Positions 16,206-25,095 are shown, counted from the stretch's first letter. The stretch: 64,000 nucleotides of DNA from Bradyrhizobium sp. 138 (GCF_023074075.1 NZ_JADPKT010000095.1:106216-170215), one strand, 5' to 3'. The notes: generated by a model not told the origin, from the letters alone. Translations and numbers: made by a program.

Positions 16206-16866
16206 TTAGAGGCTATTGATATCCTCCATCTCCAGCACCTTCCGCGGATACCCCGCCCGGGCGACGTGAATCATGGCGCGGCCGATTTGCTCGGTGGAGG
16301 TGACGAGTCGCGGGAAAAGCCGGCGCAGCACCGACCACAGGGGGCCAGGTTGCGGTATAGACCGCCTGCACCCAGGCGGTCTTGGAACGGGCGCCGTGCA
16401 GGGGCTGGATCGCGCCTGGCCGGAACATATAGGCGGCCTTGAACGGCAGCTTGAGCAGATCGTTCTCGGTCTTGCCCTTGATCCGCGCCCACATCCGCGA
16501 CCCCTGCTCGGTGGAATCGGTGCCGGCCCCGGTGACATAGGTGAAGGTCATCTGCGGATTGAGCCGTGCCAGCGTCGTCGCTGCCGCGAGCGTGAGGTCA
16601 TAGGTGAGGTGCCGGTAGCGCGCTTCGCTCATGCCGATCGAGGAGACGCCGAGGCAGAAGAAGCAGGCATCGAAGCCGGTCAGTTGGGTTTCGATCGTCG
16701 AATAGTCCAGAAAATTATCGTGGATGATCTCGACGAGCTTGGCGCTGCGCACGCCGGTCGGGCTGCGGCCGACCACGAGCACACGGTCGATGCCGGGATC
16801 GATCATGCATTCGCGCAAAACGCCCTGCCCGACCATGCCGGTCGCGCCGAAGATGATGACTTGCAT
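16206..16866 (-). pseudogene. NAD(P)-binding epimerase-like protein, frameshifted
   Basis: The N-terminal ~165 residues form a Rossmann protein (IIFGATGMVGQGVLRE) of the NAD(P)H-binding/oxidoreductase-HTATIP2-like group. After TAWVQAVYTATWP the frame becomes arginine-rich nonsense. The missing C-terminus (FPRLVTSTEQIGRAMI...EMEDINSL) continues in another frame to a stop at 16206. The switch coincides with a run of five G (16340-16344); four would restore the frame. It is therefore either a real frameshift mutation or an assembly error. The gene follows the SDR gene by 26 bases, probably in one operon. Confidence 0.75.
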
Positions 16867-16892
16867 CGGGACGTCCCCAACAGGCTCGCGGC

Positions 16893-17831
16893 TCATGCGG
16901 CGGCCGCGATCTCGTCGTAGGATACATCGGTCAATGTCGCCGAGACATCCCACAGCATGGCCGCGGCAGCGAAATCCTTCGCGTGCGGCATGATCTTCGC
17001 CACCGCGGGCGCCCCCTTCATTTCGTAGAATCCGTTCGGACCGTAATACCCGCCGGGCTCCGCTGTGGGCGAAGTCGCGGCGAACAGGGTCGGCAGTGCG
17101 CCCTCGGCAGCGGACTGGCTGAACAGCGGCTGGAGGAGCCGGCCCACCCGCCACTGCAACGTGTTGGCACCCGGACCGTTCGCGATGAGATCGGTTCGCG
17201 CAAAGCCGGGATGCGCCGCAATGCTCCTCACACCCCAGCCGGCCGCGTCGCTACGGCGCTGCAATTCGAGCGAAAACATCAGCATCGCCAGCTTGGACTG
17301 GCAGTAGGCGCGCCACGCGCGATAGGAGTTCTTGCCTTGCAGATCGTCGAAATTGATCGCGCCGGAGCGGTGCGCAAGGCTCGCGAGATTGACGACACGA
17401 GACGCCTTGGCGCGGCGCAGTTGCGGTAACAGGCGCGCCGTCAGGGCGTAGTGACCGAGATAGTTGGTGCCGAGCTGCATCTCGAAACCATCCTCGGTCT
17501 GCTGTCGTTTCGGCAGCGCCATCACGCCGGCATTGTTGACGAGGAGGTCGAGCTGCTCGTTGCCGGCGGCAAAGCGCCTGGCGAAATCGGCAACGGAAGC
17601 GAGGCTGGCGAGATCGAGATGCTCATAGGCGATCAGCGCGTTGTGAAACCGCTCGCAAATGCCCTCGATCGCCCGCAGGCCCTTTGCGTCGCTGCGTCCG
17701 GTCAGTATGACAATGGCACCGGCGCCCGCCAGCGCCATCGCCGTCTCGTAACCGAGGCCGCCCGTCGCTCCCGTAACCACGGCCGTCTTGCCGGCGAGAG
17801 AGGGGATGTCTGCCGTGGTCCAGTCGGTCAT
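16893..17831 (-). CDS. Short-chain dehydrogenase/reductase
   Basis: 312 aa. TGATGGLG (residues 20-27) binds NAD(P), NNAGVMALP and the Y-x3-K pair in AYCQSKLAM give the catalytic site; the layout matches the retinol-dehydrogenase/WW-oxidoreductase-like SDR branch. GGGAGA precedes the ATG at 17831. It is divergent from a TetR regulator with a palindrome between them and is followed by the epimerase-like gene, suggesting a small inducible detoxification or catabolic operon. Substrate unknown. Confidence 0.88.
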   Translation of the reverse strand: MTDWTTADIPSLAGKTAVVTGATGGLGYETAMALAGAGAIVILTGRSDAKGLRAIEGICERFHNALIAYEHLDLASLASVADFARRFAAGNEQLDLLVNNAGVMALPKRQQTEDGFEMQLGTNYLGHYALTARLLPQLRRAKASRVVNLASLAHRSGAINFDDLQGKNSYRAWRAYCQSKLAMLMFSLELQRRSDAAGWGVRSIAAHPGFARTDLIANGPGANTLQWRVGRLLQPLFSQSAAEGALPTLFAATSPTAEPGGYYGPNGFYEMKGAPAVAKIMPHAKDFAAAAMLWDVSATLTDVSYDEIAAAA

Positions 17832-17879
17832 GCCATGTCTCCCTTCGGGCTGGAACGAGGCCCGCGACCGGTCTAAATG

Positions 17880-17892
17880 TGCACTGAGTGCA
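17880..17892. promoter_or_regulatory. Palindromic operator, probably for TetR
   Basis: TGCACT-G-AGTGCA is a perfect 13-base inverted repeat in the 82-base gap between the SDR gene and the TetR gene. Its position in a divergent promoter and its symmetry fit the usual TetR autorepression arrangement. Binding is inferred. Confidence 0.55.
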
Positions 17893-17913
17893 ACTTTGCA
17901 AGAGGCGAAACAT

Positions 17914-18555
17914 TTGAAGGCTTCGAAGGTCGTCCGGAAACGCATCAAGTCATTGCCCCCGGGCGGAAATTCCCCTGATGGCACCGGCCTGCGCCAGCGC
18001 AAGCAGCAGGAGACCCGCGCGCGGCTGACCCGGGCGGCGATGACGCTGTTCCTGGAGCGCGGCTTCGAAGCCACGACCATCGACGACATCGCGGCCGCAG
18101 CGGACGTGTCGCGTCGCAGCTTCTTCCATTATTTCGCCTCCAAGGAGGACGTGGTCGCTGCCTGGCAGGAAGGCGCAGCAAGCGCATTGGTTGCCGAGAT
18201 CGTTGCCCGGCCTGCGGATGAAGCCATGCTGACGGCCGCGGAGAATGCGATCGCAGCGGCGGTCAAGCGGATCGATCCGGCGGAAGCCGCGGCGATGTCG
18301 CGGCTCAAGCGCGACAATCCCGCGCTTCAGGCCCGCGATCAGCTCAAATACGAGAAGCTCGAGCGCGCGCTGGCCGACGGGCTCGCCCGGCGCGCCAGAA
18401 CCAAGTCCGACCGGCTGAACGCTCGGCTCGTCGCGATGATCGCCACCGGCGCGATGCGCGTCGGCGGCGAAAGCTGGATCGGCGACGGCGCGCGGGAGAA
18501 GCCGGAGGCTTTCGTCAAGCGCACCTTCGACGCGATCAGGGCGATACTGAAGTGA
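17914..18555 (+). CDS. TetR family transcriptional regulator
   Basis: About 213 aa. The helix-turn-helix spans FLERGFEATTIDDIAAAADVSRRSFFHYFASKEDVV, close to the TetR/AcrR consensus; the C-terminal ligand-binding half is unlike any I can name. No ATG is well placed, so I chose the TTG at 17914, preceded by AGAGG; the start is uncertain. It is divergent from the SDR-epimerase operon, which it most likely represses. Confidence 0.85.
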   Translation: MKASKVVRKRIKSLPPGGNSPDGTGLRQRKQQETRARLTRAAMTLFLERGFEATTIDDIAAAADVSRRSFFHYFASKEDVVAAWQEGAASALVAEIVARPADEAMLTAAENAIAAAVKRIDPAEAAAMSRLKRDNPALQARDQLKYEKLERALADGLARRARTKSDRLNARLVAMIATGAMRVGGESWIGDGAREKPEAFVKRTFDAIRAILK

Positions 18556-18577
18556 GGCGCCCTCCCCTGGAGGGCAT

Positions 18578-18667
18578 GTAGGGTGGGAAAGCGAAGCGTG
18601 CCCACGTCTTCTTCGTTATCAATGACAGATGGTGGGCACGGCGCAAGTGCGCCTTTGCCCACCCTAC
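18578..18667. repeat. Palindromic repeat family 1, copy 1
   Basis: A ~90-base element bounded by GTAGGGTGGG and CCCACCCTAC, with inner arms GTGCCCAC and GTGGGCAC, able to fold into a long hairpin. It immediately follows the TetR gene. Four more copies lie at 18697, 37425, 45437 and 54242. Confidence 0.85.
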
Positions 18668-18696
18668 GATTCTCTCCCCTTGTGGGAGCAAGTTTC

Positions 18697-18787
18697 GTAG
18701 GGTGGGCAACGCGAAGCGTGCCCACGTCTTCGTCGTCATCAATGACAGGTGGTGGGCACGGCGCAAGTGCGCCTTTGCCCACCCTAC
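18697..18787. repeat. Palindromic repeat family 1, copy 2
   Basis: Second, almost identical copy of the element at 18578, in the same orientation, separated from it by only 29 bases. It ends just before the stop of the haloperoxidase-like gene and, with copy 1, fills the convergent intergenic gap. Confidence 0.85.
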
Positions 18788-18810
18788 GATTCAAGGCTCG
18801 CGGCGAGCCC

Positions 18811-19635
18811 TCACTCCCTGAAGAACGCCAGCAGGTCGGCGTTGATGGTCTCGGCGTGCGTGGTCGGCATGCCATGCGGGAAGCCCTTGTAGGTCTTCAA
18901 GATGCCCTTCTTCAGCAGCTTGGCCGAGAGCGGGGCGGAATCGGCGTAAGGCACGATCTGGTCGTCGTCGCCGTGCATCACCAGCACGGGCACGTTGATC
19001 TTCTTCAGGTCTTCGGTGAAGTCGGTCTGCGAGAAGGCGACGATGCCGTCGTAATGCGCTTTCGCGCCGCCCATCATGCCCTGGCGCCACCAGTTCTGGA
19101 TCACCGCTTCCGACGGTTTTGCGCCGGGACGGTTGTAGCCGTAGAACGGGCCGGCGGGGAGGTCGCGATAGAATTGCGTGCGGCTGGCGGCGAGCTGCTT
19201 CTGGAGATCGTCGAACACGCTCTTCGGCAGACCGCCGGGATTGGCGGGGGTCTGCACCATCAGCGGCGGCACCGCGGAGAGGATCGCGGCCTTCGCCACC
19301 CGGCTCTCGCCGTGGCGCGCGATGTAGTGCACGACCTCGCCGCCGCCGGTGGAATGGCCGACGTGAATGGCGTTCTTGAGGTCGAGATGCGCGGTGACGG
19401 CCGCAAGGTCGTCGGCATAGTGATCCATGTCGTGACCGTCAGCGACTTGCGACGAGCGGCCATGGCCGCGGCGGTCATGGGCGATGACGCGATAGCCGCG
19501 CGTGACGAAGTATATCATCTGCGCGTCCCAGTCGTCCGCCGACAGCGGCCAGCCGTGGCTGAACACGATCGGCTGACCACTGCCCCAGTCCTTGTAGAAG
19601 ATCTCGACGCCGTCTTTGGTGGTGATGGTGGGCAT
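18811..19635 (-). CDS. Alpha/beta hydrolase of the non-haem chloroperoxidase/arylesterase type
   Basis: 274 aa. FSHGWPLSADDWD (oxyanion loop), VIAHDRRGHGRS and the nucleophile elbow GHSTGG with serine 95 are the signature of cofactor-free haloperoxidases, which are in effect serine esterases with perhydrolase side activity. The acid lies in HGDDDQIVP and the histidine in the C-terminal FPHGMP/THAE region. No export signal. It stands alone between repeats and a membrane-protein gene on the same strand. Physiological substrate unknown. Confidence 0.9.
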   Translation of the reverse strand: MPTITTKDGVEIFYKDWGSGQPIVFSHGWPLSADDWDAQMIYFVTRGYRVIAHDRRGHGRSSQVADGHDMDHYADDLAAVTAHLDLKNAIHVGHSTGGGEVVHYIARHGESRVAKAAILSAVPPLMVQTPANPGGLPKSVFDDLQKQLAASRTQFYRDLPAGPFYGYNRPGAKPSEAVIQNWWRQGMMGGAKAHYDGIVAFSQTDFTEDLKKINVPVLVMHGDDDQIVPYADSAPLSAKLLKKGILKTYKGFPHGMPTTHAETINADLLAFFRE

Positions 19636-19765
19636 GGACTGCTCTCTTTCAGTGGAAATCAGTTGCGTTGCGCGTGATCGAGCACGCGCCGATGATGCGC
19701 AGATAGGTGCGCGAGATCCCGAATGCGATGTCTCGCATCAAGTGGGAACGTTGAGAATCGTGTGA

Positions 19766-20275
19766 TCAGGCAAGCGCCATCGGCCTGAAGCGGCGCCAGG
19801 CGCCGATGGTGATCACGACGAAGAACACCAGCACGATGCCCTGCACCACCGCGAACACCGGACCCGACGGCGGCGCCGGCGACACGGCCGGCGCGAGCGC
19901 GGCAAGCGCCGGCACCTTGAGGAACGACTGGATCACCAGCACGAAGACGTTGAAATAGAGCGAGACCATCGCGGTCACGATGTAGGCGGGACGCCAGACG
20001 CCCGTGAGCTTCATGCCGTACAGCGCGAAGCAGGCGATGGCGAGCAGCACCAGCGAGATGATGCCGATGATGTGCGAGGGCAGCAGCTTCTCGAACGGAA
20101 ACAGGAAGCCGGTGACGCTGGTCAGGATCGTGAAAGCCAGGAAGATCGCGGTGAGGCCCGGCATCGACTTCGAGCCGAGCAGGCCGAACATCACGGCGAG
20201 GCCGGCGGCGATCGCGATCAGGCTGATGATGACGTGGACCAAAGTGAAGGCGTGCAGGCTCAAGCCAAGGACCAT
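19766..20275 (-). CDS. Small integral membrane protein of unknown function
   Basis: 169 aa, about five hydrophobic helices (around residues 8-30, 40-62, 66-88, 95-117 and 138-158) separated by very short loops, with a proline-rich PAVSPAPPSGP loop before the last. No metal-binding or catalytic motif is visible and I recognise no named family. It is preceded by the EthD-like gene about 200 bases upstream on the same strand; the gap between them shows no gene. Confidence 0.65.
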   Translation of the reverse strand: MVLGLSLHAFTLVHVIISLIAIAAGLAVMFGLLGSKSMPGLTAIFLAFTILTSVTGFLFPFEKLLPSHIIGIISLVLLAIACFALYGMKLTGVWRPAYIVTAMVSLYFNVFVLVIQSFLKVPALAALAPAVSPAPPSGPVFAVVQGIVLVFFVVITIGAWRRFRPMALA

Positions 20276-20480
20276 GACATCTCTCCTACTCTCCGCGTTG
20301 AGATGAGCAGAGTAGTATTACGGTGCTCATGGAATTGCCAATGCGTTGTCGCCGCATGCATGGGCGCAGCCATGCGTCATCGTGCGAATCGACAAACGCA
20401 TGGCTGATTTTTTTGCACCGCTGTCACAAGCGCGAGCAGTTGGTAGCTCGTCGCTTTCGACGAAAGTTGAATCGATCCCC

Positions 20481-20789
20481 TCACACGTCCTTGGTGTCGA
20501 AGATCAGGAGGTCGGCGCCGCCGCTGGCGAATTTCGGCACGTCGCCCGCTGCCGCCTTGCCTTCCTCGCTGCCGAATGCCGACTGGATGGCGGCCACGCT
20601 GTCGAAGGTGAGGATGGCGACGAGGTGGATTCCGGAGGGACCGGCGGGTGAGCCGACCGTGCCCGTGCTGACCGCGTATTTCTTCAAGCCGGGAAGTTTC
20701 TTCGCGAGCGGGATGTGCGTTTCGGCATAGTGCTTGTCGAACGCGGCAGCATCCTTGGGCGTCTTGTAGAGCACGACGAGTTCAGCCAT
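20481..20789 (-). CDS. EthD family protein
   Basis: A 102-aa ferredoxin-like alpha-beta-barrel protein. AAFDKHYAETHIPLAKKLPGLKKY is the EthD motif, with the conserved HxPL histidine. EthD was named from the ether-degradation locus; related small proteins bind or isomerise hydrophobic metabolites, but the role here is unknown. GGGAGG lies upstream of the start. Confidence 0.85.
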   Translation of the reverse strand: MAELVVLYKTPKDAAAFDKHYAETHIPLAKKLPGLKKYAVSTGTVGSPAGPSGIHLVAILTFDSVAAIQSAFGSEEGKAAAGDVPKFASGGADLLIFDTKDV

Positions 20790-20911
20790 TTAGTCCTCCC
20801 TTGAACCTTGTTCTCCCACGGGCGATGAGCCTCGCGACGAAGCGATAGTCCGTGCGACACGGCAAGATGGCAAGCCACATTCCGCTTGCCATCCGCTTGT
20901 CTTCTGCTTGT

Positions 20912-22630
20912 CTAAAGCGCCGGTTTTGCGGCGTCGCCGAGATAGCCGTGCAGGGAGGCCACGACCTGCGCGCCCTCGCCGATGGCACCGCCGACACGCT
21001 TGACCGAGCCGGAGCGGACATCGCCGACGGCATAGACGCCGGGCACGGAGGTCTCCAGCGGCGCGACCAGCCGGCCCTGGTTCTGCTCGGACTGCGCGCC
21101 TGTCACGACAAAGCCGCCGCGATCGAGCGTCACGCCGCAGCCATCGAGCCAGGCGGTGGCGGGATCGGCGCCGACGAACAAAAACAGATTGCGGATGTCG
21201 GCAGCATCCTCGTCGTCGGACAAGCGGCTCTTCCAGCGGATGCGCCGCAGCAGCGAGGTCTCGTCGCCCTCGAGCGCGGTGATCTCGGTATTGAACATCA
21301 ATTCGATGTTTGGCGTCGCTTCGATGCGCTCGATGAGATAGCGCGACATGCTGGCGCCCAGGCCGCCGCCGCGGATGATCATCAGGACGCGTCTGGCATG
21401 CCCCGACAGGAACACAGCGGCCTGGCCTGCCGAATTGCCGGCGCCGACCAGGGCCACCTCCTCGCCGGCGCAGAGCCGCGCCTCCACGGGCGAGGCCCAA
21501 TACCAGACGCCGCGTCCCTCGAACTTGTCGAGATTCGCGATCTCAGGCCGGCGATAGCGCGCGCCGCTCGCGACCACGACCGCACGCGAGCGCAAGGGAT
21601 CGCTGCCGTCGAGCGCCACCGAGAACACACCGTCCTTGCGCGTGCAATCGAGCGACTTCACCGTGACGGGGATCATGATATCGGCGCCGAATTTTTGCGC
21701 CTGGGTGAAGGCGCGCGCCGTCAGGGCCTGGCCCGAGATGCCGGTCGGAAAGCCTAGATAATTCTCGATGCGCGCGCTGGCGCCGGCCTGGCCGCCGAAG
21801 GCGCGGATGTCGAGCACGGCAACGGACAGCCCTTCGGACGCCGCATACACGGCGGTGGCGAGCCCGGCCGGTCCGCAGCCGACGACGGCCACGTCGTAGA
21901 TGCGGCCATCCTTGGCCCCGCCGATCATGCCGATGGCGCGCGCAAGCTCGGTCTCACTGGGGTTGCGCAGCACCGCTCCGCTGGCGGCGACGACCAGCGG
22001 CCAGTCTTCGGGCTTGGGCGAATAACGCGCGATCAATTCGGCGGCGTCGCGATCGCGCTCGGGATCGAGCAGATGATGCGGCTGACCGTTGCGGGTGAGG
22101 AAGCCCTGCAAGCGCACCACGCCAGCGGAGTTCGACGGACCGATCAGCACCGGACCGCCGGCGCCGCCCTGGATCAGATTGACCCGGCGCAGAATCAGCG
22201 CGCGCATGATGCGCTCGCCAAGGTCGGCCTCGGCGACCAGCAGCGCGCGCAGCCGGTCCGGCGGCAACAGCAGCGTCTCGACATCGCCCTCGGCGCGGCC
22301 GTCGACCAGCGCCAGCTGCCCGGAGAGCTGGCCGAGCTCGGCCAGGAATTGTCCCGGCCCTTGGTCGATCACCGGGGTGACATGACCAAGGCCGTCGCGC
22401 TGGGTGATGGCGACATGGCCCTTCAGCACCACGAACATGCCGGGCCCGGGCTTGCCGGTCTCGAACAGGAACTCGCCGTCTTTGTAGTTACGGACCTCGC
22501 CGAAATGCCTGACACGCTCGATCTCGGCCGGGGTCAGCGCGGGAAAGGTCTGCTCTGGGCGCGTGAAGCGCGACATCAGCGCGTCACCGCTATCTCGTTG
22601 CTGTTCGTCCTGCCCCATCGTCATTCTCAC
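20912..22630 (-). CDS. Cyclic-nucleotide-binding / thioredoxin-reductase-like flavoprotein
   Basis: About 572 aa. Residues ~25-145 form a Crp-type cNMP-binding beta-roll (FVVLKGHVAI, GQFLAELGQLSGQ). The rest is an FAD/NAD(P)H two-dinucleotide-fold module (VVGCGPAGLATAVYAASEG; ALVGAGNSAGQAAVFL; VYAVGDVRSG). Thioredoxin reductases have CATCDG before the NADPH fold; here WASPVE stands there, so the redox dithiol is absent and thioredoxin reduction is not expected. The combination implies a ligand- or redox-regulated oxidoreductase. The substrate is unknown. Confidence 0.9.
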   Translation of the reverse strand: MRMTMGQDEQQRDSGDALMSRFTRPEQTFPALTPAEIERVRHFGEVRNYKDGEFLFETGKPGPGMFVVLKGHVAITQRDGLGHVTPVIDQGPGQFLAELGQLSGQLALVDGRAEGDVETLLLPPDRLRALLVAEADLGERIMRALILRRVNLIQGGAGGPVLIGPSNSAGVVRLQGFLTRNGQPHHLLDPERDRDAAELIARYSPKPEDWPLVVAASGAVLRNPSETELARAIGMIGGAKDGRIYDVAVVGCGPAGLATAVYAASEGLSVAVLDIRAFGGQAGASARIENYLGFPTGISGQALTARAFTQAQKFGADIMIPVTVKSLDCTRKDGVFSVALDGSDPLRSRAVVVASGARYRRPEIANLDKFEGRGVWYWASPVEARLCAGEEVALVGAGNSAGQAAVFLSGHARRVLMIIRGGGLGASMSRYLIERIEATPNIELMFNTEITALEGDETSLLRRIRWKSRLSDDEDAADIRNLFLFVGADPATAWLDGCGVTLDRGGFVVTGAQSEQNQGRLVAPLETSVPGVYAVGDVRSGSVKRVGGAIGEGAQVVASLHGYLGDAAKPAL

Positions 22631-22689
22631 TCATTCCAGAATTCTAAAGCGGAGTGCTTTAGGTTAAATCGATTGCTGCGGCTCGTTCA

Positions 22690-22806
22690 CCTCTCCCGCT
22701 TGCGGGAGAGGTCGGCGCGAAGCGCCGGGTGAGGGCTCTGTCCACACGGGGGTTCTCGATTGCTGAAGCACCCTCTCCCCGACCCTCTCCCGCAAGCGGG
22801 AGAGGG
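22690..22806. repeat. Palindromic repeat family 3 (two hairpins)
   Basis: CCTCTCCCGC-TT-GCGGGAGAGG (22690-22711) and the 11-base-arm hairpin at 22783-22806 are variants of one short GC-rich palindrome; the same unit recurs at 28414-28437. They fill the gap between the flavoprotein gene and the small basic protein gene. Confidence 0.8.
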
Positions 22807-22845
22807 AGTGCACCTCCGTCGTTGAGGCGAACAAGCCTCATCTCA

Positions 22846-23040
22846 TCACGCTCCAGGTGTCGACTTGCCGGCGGTCTCCTTACTTGGGGAACCATCATCG
22901 TTTTGCGAGGGCTCAGGGCTTGCGGCGCGTTCGCGCGCCTGCAGCTTCCGCCGCTTCAGGTTTTCGCGCAGTGCCGATTTCAGCCGGTCGTCCCGGGACG
23001 CCTTCGCCTGTCTCGTGCTCTTCTCGGTGTCGTCAGCCAT
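22846..23040 (-). CDS. Small basic hypothetical protein
   Basis: A 64-aa lysine/arginine-rich protein; SRDDRLKSALRENLKRRKLQ is predicted helical, and the C-terminus is polar and disordered. The ATG at 23040 (MADDTEK) is the natural start, since the longer upstream frame shows no protein-like composition. I recall similar small ORFs in Bradyrhizobium genomes but no function is known. Confidence 0.6.
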   Translation of the reverse strand: MADDTEKSTRQAKASRDDRLKSALRENLKRRKLQARERAASPEPSQNDDGSPSKETAGKSTPGA

Positions 23041-23356
23041 CACGGGTCCACTCGGTGACATCGGCGCTACCATGCCCAAGGAATCTGGCAGCTCAAGAGG
23101 CCCGCGTGACCCGATCGTGCGAAACCCGAAATGGATCCAGCGCGAGCTCTCGGGCAACTGGCCAGTTGGGTGGGGAATATCGGCCCTGAATCGGTGGAAA
23201 GCCGGCGGTTTCGAGCCCAAATGGGCACTTTGGCCCCGATATCGGCCCGATTTTCTCGTTTTGACGCGGCTAGCAAGCTTGCACAGGAGGGGGGCTTGTG
23301 GCAGATATCGGCCCGCTTGGTCGGCCCCTCGGGCGCCCGATTCTTCACCAGCACAT

Positions 23357-23431
23357 GCTGCCGTAGCTCAGTGGTAGAGCACTCCATTGGTAATGGAGAG
23401 GTCGACAGTTCAATCCTGTCTGGCAGCACCA
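23357..23431 (+). tRNA. tRNA-Thr (GGT)
   Basis: GCTGCCG at the 5' end pairs with CGGCAG-type acceptor bases before the encoded CCA; D-arm AGCTCAGTGGTAGAGC, anticodon stem-loop CTCCATTGGTAATGGAG (anticodon GGT) and T-loop GTTCAATCC are all present. I see no integration remnants next to it. Confidence 0.96.
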
Positions 23432-23494
23432 TTCCCCCATTGAAGCGACCCCCTCGGCCTGGCCAGCGAGCCCGCAATTTCCACGGATGCCATC

Positions 23495-23845
23495 GTGATC
23501 AAACGTTCCCTGCCCTATGAAGGACTGCTCCACGAGATCGTCGAGCACAACGGCGTGCTCTATCTCGGCGGCATCGTCCCTGAGGATGCGGGGCTCGACA
23601 TGGCAGGCCAGGCCGACGATGTGCTTCGACAGTTGAAGACCTTGCTCGATGGGGCCGGCTCCGATCTCTCCTGCGTTCTGCAGGTGACGATCTTCATGGC
23701 TGATCTCGCCGACAAGGCGGCGTTCAACGAGGTGTGGAAGCGCTATTTCACCGCGAACCATCTGCCGGCCCGTGCCGCCATCGGCGTTGCGGATCTCGGC
23801 CCCGGCGTCAGGCTGGAGCTGACGGCGATCGCCGCCCGTCGCTGA
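23495..23845 (+). CDS. RidA family protein
   Basis: A 116-aa protein of the YjgF/RidA fold, whose members hydrolyse reactive enamines/imines such as 2-aminoacrylate; NGVLYLGGIVPED, SDLSCVLQVTIFMADL and LPARAAIGVADLGPGVRLEL are the typical strands, with an arginine in the PARAA position. A GTG at 23495 is the only well-placed start. It begins 63 bases after tRNA-Thr. Confidence 0.88.
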   Translation: MIKRSLPYEGLLHEIVEHNGVLYLGGIVPEDAGLDMAGQADDVLRQLKTLLDGAGSDLSCVLQVTIFMADLADKAAFNEVWKRYFTANHLPARAAIGVADLGPGVRLELTAIAARR

Positions 23846-23880
23846 TCCAGGGCTATTGCATCTTGCGCGACCTGAGCGCG

Positions 23881-24020
23881 CGCCTCGTCCTTCGAGACGA
23901 CCGCTTCGCGGTCTCCTCAGGATGAGGCTAAGCAGCATCGATGCTCGCTGAACCCAGAGCCACGCATTCGGTCCTGATCCTGAGGGCCCGCCAACGGCGG
24001 GCGTCTCGAAGGATGGCCGC
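23881..24020. repeat. Palindromic repeat family 2 (two units)
   Basis: CCTCGTCCTTCGAGACGACC... to ...CTCAGGATGAGG (about 23883-23928), and an inverted unit with the different stem CCCGCCAACGGCGGGCG (about 23970-24018). Related units occur at 28231-28370. They are typical gene-end palindromes with no coding content. Confidence 0.75.
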
Positions 24021-24099
24021 GGGGGAAGTCGCTCCCGTATGCGTTTGCCCTGCGTCGCAAAGATAGGTGACGCCGGCGAGGCGCGATCGTTCGGTCATT

Positions 24100-24680
24100 C
24101 CTGTGTCCACACATGAAGCAGCGTTCTCGCGGCTTGAAGCGCCCGAGTTTTGCTCTCCTCTTTCGCCCTCTCTTGTGAAGAGGGCGCAGGGAAGGCCGGG
24201 TGCCGGCTGACACCCATGGTCCGCTGCGCGAAAAAATTGCACACGCAATGCGCAGGCGGAAAACAGGTGGGCCGGAAAACACCCGGCCTTCCCTGCGCGA
24301 TGGTTTGACGGCCTATGCCTGCTCTCCCCGGAGCCGAGTGTCCTTCTGGCCTCCGTCACCTCGCGAAAACCGATGCACCGCGTCCGGTTGGCCGATGCAT
24401 CTTCGCGAAAGCTTGGCTGTAGCAACGACAGCCAGGACCACATGGTTTAGCCGTACGCAGTTGCGCCGTTCGTCACACGGAGAAGGACCTCACGAGGTTC
24501 ACCCGCCCTGGTCCCGCCTTGCCGTGCCCGACGCAGCCGCGTCCACCGCAACCCCGGCCCACGTTCGTTGCGACGTACGATCGCCCCTCTTCCATCGGGC
24601 CGGGATGACGGGAAATATGCCGCAATTCCGAATTTCGGTAAAGTGGAATATTTTTGCAATGGGGGCTTGACGAGTTGTGG
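24100..24680. repeat. Probable dispersed repeat block
   Basis: About 580 bases without a credible gene. Long open frames exist on both strands, but they lack ribosome binding sites and protein-like composition. The sequence (for example GGGCCGGGGTTGCGGTGGAC on the minus strand) is one I recall as a multi-copy intergenic block in Bradyrhizobium and relatives, often misannotated as hypothetical proteins. It contains an internal duplication: GGAAGGCCGGGTG near 24192 and CACCCGGCCTTCC near 24278 are in inverted orientation. Confidence 0.45.
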
Positions 24681-24820
24681 GTGTTTTGCCCGACGTTTCA
24701 AAATCGGTGCACGATGTCGACTTTGTTGGCCCCCCTTCGAAAAGATGCGTCACACTGTCCTTTTGACCACTAGATTCATGGTGATAGTGTCATAACTCGC
24801 GGTCTGTCCGGGAGGACACA

Positions 24821-25018
24821 ATGCAATGGCTTGACCGGCTGTTTGGGAGGACGTCGGCGCCTCCGACCCGACTCTTTGCGAGATTTCGGCGGAGGGGACC
24901 GACTGATCCCGACCTTCTGAAAATTGCCAAAGACCGAAAAGGTCATGTTTCACGAAGAGCCGTAAGAGATGAATATAATCGGCTGGTCTTGGAGAAGTAC
25001 GCGCACGATAAGTCGTGA
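24821..25018 (+). CDS. Small hypothetical protein
   Basis: A 65-aa basic protein (MQWLDRLFGRT at the start, EYNRLVLEKYAHDKS at the end) preceded by an excellent GGGAGGA ribosome binding site 6 bases before the ATG. No transmembrane segment or motif is visible. The strong start signal argues for real translation; function unknown. Confidence 0.55.
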   Translation: MQWLDRLFGRTSAPPTRLFARFRRRGPTDPDLLKIAKDRKGHVSRRAVRDEYNRLVLEKYAHDKS

Positions 25019-25095
25019 TTTCCAAGACGCGTCGAGGCCTTGCTCAGTGGCGAGACATGATGGTTCGCGACCGCTCTTACCCGTCTTGCGCACCA

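Noticed and set aside
23928..24443. 171-codon minus-strand open frame in the repeat block
   Set aside because: No ribosome binding site, arginine/cysteine-rich composition, and overlap with repeat units; likely one of the often misannotated frames of this block.
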